Origin: Sphingomonas sp. R647
GTDB lineage: Bacteria > Pseudomonadota > Alphaproteobacteria > Sphingomonadales > Sphingomonadaceae
Length of the DNA stretch: 64,000 nt
Direction: 5' to 3'
Assembly (NCBI RefSeq): GCF_020177055.1
Contig: NZ_JAIQXT010000001.1
Coordinates: 496,001-560,000, forward strand
How positions within the stretch are numbered: the stretch's first letter is position 1; every line of letters begins with the position of its first letter. The notes under the pieces were generated by a model. The model made no database searches. It was not told the origin of the DNA and saw only the letters and a list, made by a program, of their open reading frames with translations. Position numbers and translations under genes: made by a program. Shown here piece by piece: positions 55,035 to 64,000 of this stretch.

Positions 55035-55104
55035 GCGCGCACACCGCTAGTCATCTGCGCTCTCTAAGGCGAAGCGATTGCCAGCGCAAAGTGCTATCGA
55101 TTGT

Positions 55105-55140
55105 CCGAAAAACAGATGGGGCCGGTCGCCCGGCCCCATC
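55105..55140 (-). terminator. Intrinsic terminator of leftward TonB receptor gene
   Basis: A perfect 11-bp stem: GATGGGGCCGG (55115-55125) with CCGGCCCCATC (55130-55140), loop TCGC. Read leftward it is followed by TGTTTTTC, a good T-run, 12 bases after the receptor stop. Confidence 0.9.
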
Positions 55141-55152
55141 CTTATGCGATCA

Positions 55153-58143
55153 TCAGAAGCCGGGGAGCGCGACCCGCGCACCGGCGTAGAAGTAACGGCC
55201 AATCTCCGAATAGGGATAAGCAATGCGAGCAACATCACCCTTCTCATCGGTGAAGTTGTTGACGCCCATGTAGAAGCTGTAGCGATCGTTGACAGAGAAC
55301 GACGCCTGGAAATCATGCTCCCACTTTTCGCGGTACCAGAAGTACTGCGGATCGGCGATATCCGGATTCGCCCGAAGCTGATCCTCGCTGTAGCGACGCG
55401 TCTTGCTGAAATAGGCAAGACCGTAGTTCAGCGTGACCGGGCCCTTCGTCCAGGTCAGGTCGAAGTTGCCGCTATACTCCGGGGCAAAGTCCGTGAACTT
55501 GCTGTTTTCGGCATCCGCACCCGGCGTCGGGACGAACGTCAGCTTGTCCAGATAGTTACCCTGCAAACGCACGTTGAAGCGACCGATATTGCCCGCGTCA
55601 AACGCATAGTTCACCGTCACATCGAGGCCGGCCGTTTCAAATGCCGCGACATTCTCCGGGCGCACCAGATAGTCGCTGACATAACCGGTCGTCCCACTGC
55701 GCGTAATGTTCTGACAGTAGACGTTATCCAGCGATGGCTGATCGACGCACAGATCAACAAACTCCTGCGCCGTTGCCGTGCGCACCGCGTTTTCCAGACG
55801 GATGTCGTACCAGTCGGCGGTGATCGTCAGGCCGCGCAGGAACGACGGCTGAAGAACGAAGCCCGCGGTCCAGGTGCGCGCCGTCTCTTCGCCAAGATCG
55901 CGGTTGCCCCCGACGCGACCCGGAAGGCTGACCGTCGCGGTGGGGTCATCGACCGGATTGAACGCCGCGATCTGCGCCGGGGTGAGACCGGCGGCGGCAA
56001 GCGCGGCACTGCAGTTCGCCGCACGGAAGGACGTGCCCTCGGCAATGTTGGTCGGATCGCACGGATCATCGATGAACGAGAACGTCCCGTTCGTCGGCGC
56101 GAACAGCTCGGTGATGTTCGGCGCGCGGACGGCCTGCGAGTAAGTCCCGCGAATACGCAAGTCGCGAACCGGTGCGTAAATGCCGCTGAACGACCAGGTC
56201 GTGGTGCTGCCGACCGTCGAATAGTCGGACAGGCGCAGCGCCGCATTCAGTTCCAGGATATGTGCGAACGGCAGGTCGGCGAGCAGCGGCGCGCGCAGCT
56301 CCGCGAACGCTTCCTTGACGTCGAAGCTACCCCGCTCCGGCGAAATCTGCGCGATGTCCGCCAGTTCGCCGCGCTGCAGGAACGGATCCGACTCGAATTC
56401 GCTCGTTTCCTTGCGATACTCGCCGCCGATCGCAAACCCGACCGGACCGCCCGGCAGACGGAACAGCGCGCCGAAATCGCCGGTTACCGATCCGGAGACG
56501 ACATTCTGGGTAACCTTGTAGCGGTTCAGCAAATCGACATTGATGAAGTCGAGCGCCGCCTGGCTCGCCACATTCTCGCCCAGCAGGTTCAGCGGACGGC
56601 ATGCGCTGCCCGTGCCCGGGGTGAACGTGGTCGCTGGCGAATCGAAGTTGTTCGGATCGATGTTGCCCGCAGTGATCGTCGAACGACAAACAATCTGGCC
56701 CGAGACCGGATCACGCACCGCGTCGAGCGCCGCGAAATAGCGATCGGCAAGCCGATAATTGGTGCTCAGGAAGCTGCTCGACGTCTGTCCATAGGTATAG
56801 GACAGGTCGTACCGCGCATTGTCGGTGATCCGGCCTTCCGCGCCGATCACGCCACGCCACGTCTCGCGCTCGGTCGACTCGCCACGGACACCAAGATCGA
56901 AATTATCGCGCGACAGCAGTGCGCCGTTAGGCGCGCCCGCAGCACCGAAGCGCTCGATCAGATAGGCGTTGTCGGGCGCCAGATAGGTGAAGAAGTCGAA
57001 GCTGGGCTGCGCGACCGAGAAGCTTTCGGTGCGCGCATATTTGCCCTGGGCATAGATGCGCAGTGCATCGGACACTTCGAAGCTGGAAATCACGTTCACA
57101 TTATGAACGCGGTTCTGCGGCTGCAGGTCCCCCTGATACCCGGCGAGCGGCGTGCTGCTCCCACCCTGGGTCAAACCACCGGAGCTGGGCAGCAGACGAC
57201 CGCGGTCATACACCGCACCCGTGCCCGTAAAGTCGGGAATGCCATCAAGGTCGAGATCGACCGCGCCGTCGCGCGAGCTGTCGGCATAGCGAAGATTGTT
57301 CAGCAGGATGCGGTCATAAACCGTCGGCGAATCCGGGAAGTCATCCGGATTGCGGACCAGCCCGAACGTCTGCAGCGGATCGCCGCCCCGGGCGCGAGCG
57401 GAGGAGCTCAGGCGATCATCATCCGTGAATTCATAAGACAACGCGATATTGCCGCGGTCCCCGGCGAAGTTCTTGCCAACGGTGACCGATACGAAACGGT
57501 TGGCCGCGTCGCCGTCTTCCGAAATGCCCATCTGGCCACGGACGCGCACGCCCTCGAAATCCCGTTTCAGGATAAAGTTGACCACGCCCGACACGCCATC
57601 GGCGCCGTACACTGCCGACGCACCGCCGGTCTGGACGTCGACTCGCTCCAGCAAGTCCTTCGGGATCGTGTTGATATCAACCGATGCGGAACCCGGCAGG
57701 CCCGCGACATGGCGACGGCCGTCTACCAGCACCAGCGTACGGTCGGTGCCCAGATTGCGCAGGTTGAGAAGGTTGGTGCCGGTCGCACCAAAGCCGCTGG
57801 TCGAACCCGACTGGTCAGCGCTGGTGGTCGATCCGATCAGTGCCGGATTCTGGACCAGAAAGTCGGTGAGGTTGGTCCGCCCGGACTGTTCGACCGTCGC
57901 GGCGCTGAATGAGGTTACGGGATTGGGCGAGTTGATCTCGGGACGCGCGATACGCGATCCGGTGACGACAACGACCTCGTCATCCGACTGTTGGGTAGAG
58001 GTCGCAACATCGTCTGCCTGGGGCGAAGCAGTCTGGGTCGAACCGTCCTGAGCCAGCGCGGGGGCCATGCCCGCCAGCACCAGCGCGGCGACAGACACCG
58101 ACTTATGATAGCCAGACCTGCTGGCGGATGGGAGGAAACGCAT
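55153..58143 (-). CDS. TonB-dependent outer-membrane receptor
   Basis: A 996-residue receptor. Signal peptide ends near ALAQ (residue 32). A TonB-box-like DEVVVVTGSRI precedes the plug (RTNLTDFLVQNPALIG, NLLNLRNLGTDRTLVLVDGRRHV, VQTGGASAVYGADGVSGVVNFILK). The barrel ends in a terminal Phe (GARVALPGF). No STN signalling domain is present, and the substrate is unknown. The start has AAGGGA nine bases upstream. It is divergent from a second receptor across a 303-bp region. Confidence 0.93.
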   Translation of the reverse strand: MRFLPSASRSGYHKSVSVAALVLAGMAPALAQDGSTQTASPQADDVATSTQQSDDEVVVVTGSRIARPEINSPNPVTSFSAATVEQSGRTNLTDFLVQNPALIGSTTSADQSGSTSGFGATGTNLLNLRNLGTDRTLVLVDGRRHVAGLPGSASVDINTIPKDLLERVDVQTGGASAVYGADGVSGVVNFILKRDFEGVRVRGQMGISEDGDAANRFVSVTVGKNFAGDRGNIALSYEFTDDDRLSSSARARGGDPLQTFGLVRNPDDFPDSPTVYDRILLNNLRYADSSRDGAVDLDLDGIPDFTGTGAVYDRGRLLPSSGGLTQGGSSTPLAGYQGDLQPQNRVHNVNVISSFEVSDALRIYAQGKYARTESFSVAQPSFDFFTYLAPDNAYLIERFGAAGAPNGALLSRDNFDLGVRGESTERETWRGVIGAEGRITDNARYDLSYTYGQTSSSFLSTNYRLADRYFAALDAVRDPVSGQIVCRSTITAGNIDPNNFDSPATTFTPGTGSACRPLNLLGENVASQAALDFINVDLLNRYKVTQNVVSGSVTGDFGALFRLPGGPVGFAIGGEYRKETSEFESDPFLQRGELADIAQISPERGSFDVKEAFAELRAPLLADLPFAHILELNAALRLSDYSTVGSTTTWSFSGIYAPVRDLRIRGTYSQAVRAPNITELFAPTNGTFSFIDDPCDPTNIAEGTSFRAANCSAALAAAGLTPAQIAAFNPVDDPTATVSLPGRVGGNRDLGEETARTWTAGFVLQPSFLRGLTITADWYDIRLENAVRTATAQEFVDLCVDQPSLDNVYCQNITRSGTTGYVSDYLVRPENVAAFETAGLDVTVNYAFDAGNIGRFNVRLQGNYLDKLTFVPTPGADAENSKFTDFAPEYSGNFDLTWTKGPVTLNYGLAYFSKTRRYSEDQLRANPDIADPQYFWYREKWEHDFQASFSVNDRYSFYMGVNNFTDEKGDVARIAYPYSEIGRYFYAGARVALPGF

Positions 58144-58446
58144 CGGTACAAATCCCTTTTACACACACGATTGGGTCCCCACCCTAAGTTCGCGATGCGT
58201 CATTTTATCCATTCTGCGCAACCCTCTGCGTCGATTTTCTCAGAATGTTGCCCCAGCGCCTCAGTTTCTGAGACGCCAAAGCGAGCGGCAAAATAGGCGA
58301 CGTGACCACCTCACGCGCGTGGTGTTGCAGATTTGCTACAACCGTTCCGTAAAGCTAATGAAAATCGCGACTTGCTTACCCCGCACTTGCCTTCCTTTCG
58401 CATCGCAGCAACAAAAGTGCTTCAGCTGTGCAATAGGGGGCACAAA
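58144..58446. other. Intergenic region between divergent TonB receptors
   Basis: A 303-bp AT-richer spacer that must hold both receptor promoters. Visible dyads are CTCAG-TTT-CTGAG near 58260, the 10-bp palindrome CACGCGCGTG (58312-58321), and GTTGCAGATTTGCTACAAC (58324-58342, six of nine positions paired). No gene is seen. I cannot assign the dyads to a regulator. Confidence 0.6.
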
Positions 58447-61400
58447 ATGACTAAATCACGCTTTCGGAGCGCAACTGCGCTATGGACCCTTTCGATCGGG
58501 CTGGCGGTTACCGGCATAGCTCCAGCGTTCGCGCAAGACGCAACTGCTGAAGAACCCGAAGCGCCGACCACCGCTCAGGCGCCGGAGGCCTCGGAAGTCA
58601 TCGTCACCGGCTCGCGTATCCGCGGCCTGACGCCATTCAACAGTCCCGACCCGATCAGCCAGATCGATCCTGAACTGGTTGCCAAGGAAGGCAAGACCGA
58701 CATTGCCTCGATGCTGCAGAGCAGCCCGATCGCGGCCGGCTCGACCCAGATCACGTCGGCGATTTCGTCGAACTTCGTTACCAATGGCGGTCCTGGTGCG
58801 CAGACGATCGACCTTCGCGGCCTCGGCGCCAACCGCACGCTCGTTCTCCTCAACGGTCGCCGCGCCGGCCCGGCCGGCACGCGCGGCGGCGTGTCCTCGT
58901 TCGACCTGAACGTCCTGCCCGCCTCAATCGCTCAGGGCATCGACATCCTCAAGACCGGCGCGTCGTCGGTCTACGGTTCGGACGCAGTCGCCGGCGTGGT
59001 CAACATCACGACCAAGACCAACATCGAAGGCCTTGAGATTGCGGGCAACGTGTCTGCCCCGTTCGACGGCGGTGGTGAAAACTACCGCATCAACGCGATC
59101 TACGGGAAGAAGTGGGATACGGGTCACTTCCTGATCGGCGCCGACTATTGGCACCAGAACGAACTGACTCGCGGCGATCGCGATTATCTCGCCTGCCCCG
59201 AAGCCTACACGTTCCGTCCCGACGGCTCGCGCGCCGACCTGATCGATCCGCGCACCGGCAATTACGCGTGCGAAGACCTGCGCTGGGGCCACATCTGGAC
59301 CTATAACCTGATCGACAACCTGCAGCTCGACGGACCGGGTGGTCCGAATACCGGGCGCAACACGTCGTTCAACGCTTCGACGGTCCTGCTGCAATACCAG
59401 TATCCGGGCGAATCCCTTGGGATCCCGGGCTATGGCGCCCCTGCTTATCCCGGCGATTTCACCGCTCCGGCCGGATGGTTCCCGACCGGCTACGACACCG
59501 CATCGCTGGCGGTGCAGAACGCCTATCACCCGTTCGTCGAGCAATCGACGATCATCCCGAAGAGCGACCTCTACACCGTATTCGCCGAAGGGTCGCAGGA
59601 GATCACCGACTCGATCGAATGGTTCGGCGAGTTCCTGTTCAACCGTCGCGAAACCTACCAGAACGGATGGCGCCAATTCTGGAGCTTTGGTTACACCGGC
59701 GACCTCTACGGCTACAATCCGGGCGGTAACGCGAATAACTATTGGGCAGGCGGCTTCGGCGGCGTGAACCTGATCAGCCCGACCGCGATCACCGATCAGA
59801 GCGATTCGAGCCAGAAGGTCGATTATTATCGCGGCGTCAGTGGCCTGCGCGGTTCGTTCGGCGCGTCCGACAACTGGAAGTGGGAAGTCTACGGCCAGTA
59901 CAGCCGCAGCATCGGTCGCTATCGCTCGCAGCAGGTCCTGCAGGATGCCTATGACATCAGCACCCAGCAGGGCTTTGGTGTGATCGGTTCGTGCGTCGGC
60001 ATGGTGACCCCAGTTTCGGGTCGCCAGTGCATCGATATCCCGTGGACCAACCCCTTCTTCCTGCGGGGTGAGCTCACCGATGCGCAGAAGGCGTACCTGT
60101 TCGACTGGGAAGAGGGTCGCACGCTCTATACCCAGTGGACCGGTGAAGGCGCGATCACTGGCGAACTGTTCAAGGTGCCGGGTGGCATGGTCGGCGTCGC
60201 GCTCGGCGCCGCGTTCCGCCGGGACGAGATCAACGACACGCCAGGCGAAATCACCCGCGCCGGCAACGCTTGGGGCGCATCGACCTCGGGGATCACCGCT
60301 GGCTCGACCAAGACCTGGGAAGCGTTCGGCGAAGTCAACGTCCCGCTGTTCAAGGACCTGCCGTTCATTCACGAACTGTCGCTTTCGGCCGCAGGGCGCG
60401 TGACGAACGTTACCTCGACGCGCACCTCCGACGGGTTCTCCGACAGCGACAACGGGAACTGGACCTACAAGTTCGGCGGCAACTGGGCGCCGACCGAGTG
60501 GCTTCGCTTCCGGAGCAGCTATGGCACCTCCTACCGCTCGCCGGCACTGTTCGAGCAGTTCCTGGCAAACGAAACGAGCTTCCAGGCCTCGCGTAACATC
60601 GATCCGTGCGCGGGCTACACCAATGGCTTCCTGACCGGCCGGATCAACCAGCGTCAGCGCGACAACTGCGTCGCGCAGGGTATTCCGACCAGCTATAACG
60701 GGTCGGGGGTGACGGCGACCGTTTCGTCACAGGGCGGCATCGGCAATCTCGAGGCGGAGACGTCGAAGGCGCTGGTCGTTGGTGGCGTGTTGACGCCCAA
60801 GTTCGGGTTCCTGGGCAGCCGCACGCGCATCAACATCGCGGTCGACTATTTCGACATCAAGGTGTCGGGCCAGGTCTCGCAGCTGGGCGCCGCGAGCATC
60901 ATCTTCGGGTGCTATGACTCGGCCAGCTTCCCGACTGATCCGCTCTGCTCGCTCTTCACGCGCGGCCAGACCGGTGCACCGTTCAACATCAACACCGTGT
61001 CCGATCAGTATATCAACATCGCAAGCCAGCAGAGCAGCGGTGTCGACCTGACCGCCAATGTGCGCAGCGACCTCGGCTCGTGGGGCAATATCAGCTTCAC
61101 CGCCGACATGACCTGGCAGACCCGCGACAACTTCCAGCTGCTCCCGACCTCGCCGTTGCAGACCGACAATGGCGAAGCCGGATCGCCGAAGTGGGTTGGC
61201 GACTTCCGCCTGACCTGGAACCTGCCGAGCAGCGGGACCACGCTGTTCTACAGCATGAACGTGATTGGGGGGACGTCGAACGTTGCCGAGTTCTTGGCGG
61301 ACAATGGCGGCAATCCGTGCGTCAACGGGGATCGCGGAGACGGCGTGCCGGTCCGTGGCACCTATTGCCCCGATCTGACCACCAACGCGACCTTCTACCA

Positions 61401-61596
61401 CAGCGCGTCGATCACGCAGGAAGTGGCGGACAAGTTCGAGATCACGTTGGGTGTCAGCAACCTGTTCAACACGCGCCCGCCGCGCGTGTCGGTCCTGAAC
61501 GGTGGTCAGATCAGCATGCTCGGCCCGGTCGTCGCCGCGTCGCAGTACAGCTTCGTCGGACGCCGCGCGTTCATCAACGTCTCGGCAAAGTTCTGA
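58447..61596 (+). CDS. TonB-dependent outer-membrane receptor
   Basis: A 1049-residue receptor. Signal peptide MTKSRFRSATALWTLSIGLA to AFAQ, TonB box EVIVTGSRIRG, plug segments TDIASMLQSSPIAAGS, IDLRGLGANRTLVLLNGRRAG and ILKTGASSVYGSDAVAGVVNI, and a barrel ending in Phe (AFINVSAKF). Like its divergent neighbour it lacks an STN domain, and the plugs are similar enough to suggest a common subfamily. GGGGG precedes the ATG. It is followed by a terminator and then two sulfotransferase genes. Confidence 0.93.
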   Translation: MTKSRFRSATALWTLSIGLAVTGIAPAFAQDATAEEPEAPTTAQAPEASEVIVTGSRIRGLTPFNSPDPISQIDPELVAKEGKTDIASMLQSSPIAAGSTQITSAISSNFVTNGGPGAQTIDLRGLGANRTLVLLNGRRAGPAGTRGGVSSFDLNVLPASIAQGIDILKTGASSVYGSDAVAGVVNITTKTNIEGLEIAGNVSAPFDGGGENYRINAIYGKKWDTGHFLIGADYWHQNELTRGDRDYLACPEAYTFRPDGSRADLIDPRTGNYACEDLRWGHIWTYNLIDNLQLDGPGGPNTGRNTSFNASTVLLQYQYPGESLGIPGYGAPAYPGDFTAPAGWFPTGYDTASLAVQNAYHPFVEQSTIIPKSDLYTVFAEGSQEITDSIEWFGEFLFNRRETYQNGWRQFWSFGYTGDLYGYNPGGNANNYWAGGFGGVNLISPTAITDQSDSSQKVDYYRGVSGLRGSFGASDNWKWEVYGQYSRSIGRYRSQQVLQDAYDISTQQGFGVIGSCVGMVTPVSGRQCIDIPWTNPFFLRGELTDAQKAYLFDWEEGRTLYTQWTGEGAITGELFKVPGGMVGVALGAAFRRDEINDTPGEITRAGNAWGASTSGITAGSTKTWEAFGEVNVPLFKDLPFIHELSLSAAGRVTNVTSTRTSDGFSDSDNGNWTYKFGGNWAPTEWLRFRSSYGTSYRSPALFEQFLANETSFQASRNIDPCAGYTNGFLTGRINQRQRDNCVAQGIPTSYNGSGVTATVSSQGGIGNLEAETSKALVVGGVLTPKFGFLGSRTRINIAVDYFDIKVSGQVSQLGAASIIFGCYDSASFPTDPLCSLFTRGQTGAPFNINTVSDQYINIASQQSSGVDLTANVRSDLGSWGNISFTADMTWQTRDNFQLLPTSPLQTDNGEAGSPKWVGDFRLTWNLPSSGTTLFYSMNVIGGTSNVAEFLADNGGNPCVNGDRGDGVPVRGTYCPDLTTNATFYHSASITQEVADKFEITLGVSNLFNTRPPRVSVLNGGQISMLGPVVAASQYSFVGRRAFINVSAKF

Positions 61597-61615
61597 TCCG
61601 AGACATCACGGAAAC

Positions 61616-61657
61616 GGGAACGGGCGTCATGGTGACATGTCGCCCGTTTCCTTTTTT
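61616..61657 (+). terminator. Intrinsic terminator after rightward TonB receptor
   Basis: GGGAACGGGCG (61616-61626) pairs with CGCCCGTTTCC (61641-61651) with one G-U, and the loop contains CATG-GTGA-CATG. Six T residues follow (61652-61657). Transcription of the sulfotransferase genes must read through or start anew. Confidence 0.87.
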
Positions 61658-61684
61658 GTGGACCGAAAGGAATTGGGCCGCGCA

Positions 61685-62470
61685 ATGCCGCAAGTCCTCG
61701 TAACGCCCGACACGCTTGATGAAGCGAACCGCCAGTTCGATCAGGCGGAGCTATCGCAGCCGATTTTCCTGAACAGCCTGCCCAAAAGCGGCAGCCACCT
61801 GCTTCGCAACATCCTCAGAATGTTCGTTCCGGTAGCGCAGCAATATCAGGCCGATTTCATCCAGTGGCCGACGCTGCAGCGCCATCGCGCCGCCTTCGAC
61901 CCGGCGGCACCCAAGCTCAGTTGGGGTCACCTTTTCTTCGCCGATGCCTCGGTTATCGAAACCGCATCGACGCGCCGCATCCTGCTGTATCGCGACCCCT
62001 ATGACTGGGTGATCGCTCAAGCCCGCTTCTTTCTGTCCGAACAATTCAGCGGCAATGTCGAATTCCTGAAGTCCGGCGCGCTCGGCGTTGACGAGTTGCT
62101 GACCATGATGATCTTCGGAATTCCCGGCAAGCAACCTTCATTGCATGCGATGTACGAGCTGAATGTCGCGGCCTGGTTTGGCTCGCACGTTTACCCGGTA
62201 AAGTTCGAGGACCTCGTCGCGCACGCCAAGGCGCCGGAAACCGACGCTGCGGCTTCCTTCTTTTCGGCACTGCTGAACGCATGCGGCATCGCGATGCCTG
62301 CTGACTGGCAGATGCGTGTCCGCACCGGGGCCAATCCCGCACAAAGCGGAACGGCACGCGACAATCTGACCGGGATCATCAAGCAGTTGCCCGATACGCT
62401 GGGCGATCGTCACCGGGCGCTGGTCGATTTCAACGCGCCGGGCCTTCGCGCCCTGCTCGGTTATGCGTAG
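61685..62470 (+). CDS. Sulfotransferase-like protein
   Basis: A 261-residue PAPS-type sulfotransferase-fold protein. The 5'-phosphosulfate loop is IFLNSLPKSGSHLLRNILR (PKSGS at 33-37) and the 3'-phosphate site is RRILLYRDPYDWVIA. The acceptor is unknown. The ATG at 61685 was chosen; the earlier in-frame ATG at 61637 lies inside the terminator hairpin. Its stop is nine bases before the TPR-sulfotransferase. Confidence 0.82.
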   Translation: MPQVLVTPDTLDEANRQFDQAELSQPIFLNSLPKSGSHLLRNILRMFVPVAQQYQADFIQWPTLQRHRAAFDPAAPKLSWGHLFFADASVIETASTRRILLYRDPYDWVIAQARFFLSEQFSGNVEFLKSGALGVDELLTMMIFGIPGKQPSLHAMYELNVAAWFGSHVYPVKFEDLVAHAKAPETDAAASFFSALLNACGIAMPADWQMRVRTGANPAQSGTARDNLTGIIKQLPDTLGDRHRALVDFNAPGLRALLGYA

Positions 62471-62479
62471 GCTGACTGA

Positions 62480-64000
62480 ATGAACCACGCCGACACCGTT
62501 TCGTCCCGCCCCGCCCTCGCCCGCGCTCGCACGCTGCTCGCTGCGGAAAAGCCCGAGGCAGCGGCGCGCGAGGTGATGGACCATCTGCGACGCTATCCGC
62601 GCGATGCGGATGCGCTGACCATGCTGGGGTCGATTGCCAACAGGCTCGGCGCGCTCGAACAGGCGCAGCAATTCCTGCGCCAGGCGATCGCGTTCGGTGC
62701 CACGGGGCCAGACGCACGACGTGAGTTGGCGGCCGTCTACAATCAACAGCAGCGCCCGGTCGAGGCTCTGGCACTGATGGAGGCGCTGGAGCAGGAGCTG
62801 TCGGATATTTCCATATCCTCCGCACGGAGCGCGCTACTCGACAAGCTGGGACGTCATGACGAGGCGCTTGCGCTTCAACAGCAGTTGGTGAACCAGGCCG
62901 GTGACACCCAGCCCAGCCTGCTGATCCCGCTCGGCCATATTCTTCGCGCGATGGGGCGTGTTGACGAGGCGGTAGCCGCCTACCGGCGCGCGGCCGAAGC
63001 CGACTATGAATTTGGCGAAGCGTGGTGGAGTCTCGCCAGCATCAAGCGCAAGGTGCTGACCGATCAGAATCTGGACCTCATCGCGCGTGGCATCGAGATC
63101 GCGATCGACCCGCGCAACAGCGCGCCGCTGCACTTCGCGATGGCCAAGGCGCTGCACGACCGGGGTCGCTACGCCGAAGCCTTCGCCCATTATACCAAGG
63201 GCAATGATCAGCGCGCCGCGAGCCTGCAATATGACCCGGCCGAGCTGACCGACGAAATTAGCGAGATCAAGCGGACGATCGACGCCGATTTCATTGCACG
63301 CATGCCACAGGCGCCAGTGGGCGACGGTTCGGTGCCGATCTTCATCGTCAGCCTGCCGCGGTCGGGTTCCACCCTACTCGAACAGATGTTGGGCAGCCAC
63401 CCTGAGCTCGAAGCGGTCGGCGAACTGCCTTATGGCCCCGCGATCCTGCGCTCGGCGATCGAACTGGCGACACGGCGTGGCCCGATGACCGTGCCGCAAC
63501 TGACCCGCAATCTGACCGACGATCAGGCGCGCGTGCTCGGCGAAGACTATCTGCGGCGTGCTGCCGAGCATCGCCGTACCGACAGCCGGTTTTTCATCGA
63601 CAAGTTGCCGCACAACTGGAGCAACCTGCTCTTCCTGAAGCGCATCCTGCCTCAGGCACGTTTCCTCGACATTCGACGCGATGCGATGGATTGCTGCTTC
63701 TCGAACTACACCCAGCTATTCTCGAGCGCGCACGCATCTTCGTTCGACCTGCGGCATATCGGGCGCAGCTATGTCGATTATGTGCGCCTGATGGATCACA
63801 TCGACGCGACAGCCCCCGGTCTCGTCCACCATATCGACTATGCGGCAATGGTTGATGATCCCGAGCCGCAATTGCGCCCTGCCCTTGCCTATCTCGGGCT
63901 CGACTGGACGCCATCGATCCTGGATTTCCACACGCTCGATCGCGTGGTCCGCACACCCAGCAGCGAGCAGGTGCGCCGCCCGCTCAACCGCGACGGTTTC
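62480..64000 (+). CDS. TPR-sulfotransferase, C-terminus outside window
   Basis: The ATG at 62480 opens a frame of 507 codons that runs off the window. Residues ~1-240 are TPR repeats (MLGSIANRLGALEQAQQFLRQAI, LGHILRAMGRVDEAVAAYRRAA, LHFAMAKALHDRGRYAEAFAHY). A sulfotransferase domain follows, with the PAPS loop IVSLPRSGSTLLEQMLGSHP near residue 290 and LDIRRDAMDCCFSNY as the 3'-phosphate site. Such proteins are common beside TonB receptors in sphingomonads and caulobacters; the acceptor is unknown. Confidence 0.9.
   Translation, partial: MNHADTVSSRPALARARTLLAAEKPEAAAREVMDHLRRYPRDADALTMLGSIANRLGALEQAQQFLRQAIAFGATGPDARRELAAVYNQQQRPVEALALMEALEQELSDISISSARSALLDKLGRHDEALALQQQLVNQAGDTQPSLLIPLGHILRAMGRVDEAVAAYRRAAEADYEFGEAWWSLASIKRKVLTDQNLDLIARGIEIAIDPRNSAPLHFAMAKALHDRGRYAEAFAHYTKGNDQRAASLQYDPAELTDEISEIKRTIDADFIARMPQAPVGDGSVPIFIVSLPRSGSTLLEQMLGSHPELEAVGELPYGPAILRSAIELATRRGPMTVPQLTRNLTDDQARVLGEDYLRRAAEHRRTDSRFFIDKLPHNWSNLLFLKRILPQARFLDIRRDAMDCCFSNYTQLFSSAHASSFDLRHIGRSYVDYVRLMDHIDATAPGLVHHIDYAAMVDDPEPQLRPALAYLGLDWTPSILDFHTLDRVVRTPSSEQVRRPLNRDGF

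Noticed and set aside
61637..61684. Earlier start for the sulfotransferase gene
   Set aside because: The ATG at 61637 lies within the terminator hairpin of the receptor gene, and the added residues are not part of the family fold.
61685..64000. Natural-product biosynthetic cluster
   Set aside because: Two sulfotransferases alone do not define one; no synthase, peptide precursor or tailoring gene is visible before the window ends.

Overview
The window is high-GC DNA from an alphaproteobacterium, most likely Sphingomonadaceae (Sphingomonas or a close relative). Four things point there: the gene order divL-tsaE-amgK-murU with addB-addA-trxA nearby, a DivL protein with Tyr in place of the histidine-kinase phosphoacceptor, large TonB-dependent receptors beside TPR-sulfotransferases, and dispersed GTCATCCCGGC-type inverted repeats between genes. 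Genes are tightly packed and many are joined by ATGA or GTGA stop/start overlaps. I see no phage, insertion sequence, CRISPR array, rRNA or tRNA.

Layout. (1) 1-8515: histidine utilisation. hutF-hutC and two passenger genes (a DUF6356 protein and an FAD/NAD(P)-binding protein) run leftward; hutI-hutH-hutG-hutU run rightward. The shared control region is about 46 bp and contains a 14-bp perfect palindrome that looks like the HutC operator. The genes encode the five-step route through formylglutamate. (2) 8523-8894: a small MerC-like membrane protein. (3) 8943-22617: a type II secretion (T2SS) locus in several transcription units: a periplasmic binding protein-gspJ-gspK (leftward), gspN (rightward), gspL-gspM-gspE-gspF plus a secreted hypothetical (leftward), gspG-H-I-C-D (rightward), and a second set of three small L/M/C-like (PilN/O/P-like) genes. 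Directly beside it lies a PhoX-type phosphatase predicted to be a Tat-exported lipoprotein with Asp at +2, which makes it a good candidate T2SS cargo. (4) 25335-29084: a small lipoprotein, a TetR regulator and two linked amidohydrolase-fold genes, one of which has lost its HxH metal motif. (5) 29219-35152: a conserved but poorly understood operon, DUF4129-DUF4350-MoxR-DUF58-SpoIIM-RDD. (6) 35162-38868: a methyltransferase, a small membrane protein, a thioesterase, a quinone-oxidoreductase-like protein, YceI and a single-domain BLUF photoreceptor. (7) 39002-42135: leuA with a probable leucine-rich leader peptide and RNA hairpins, then argJ between two large inverted repeats. (8) 42259-55034: trxA, addA, addB, a TPR protein, murU, amgK, tsaE and divL, all leftward. 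(9) 55153-64000: two divergent TonB-dependent receptors; the rightward one is followed by a sulfotransferase and a TPR-sulfotransferase that runs off the window.

The least explained parts are the second L/M/C-like trio with the adjacent lipoprotein phosphatase, the leuA leader, the amidohydrolase/pseudo-amidohydrolase pair, and the receptor-sulfotransferase cluster. All calls come from reading the sequence and family knowledge; no database search was run.
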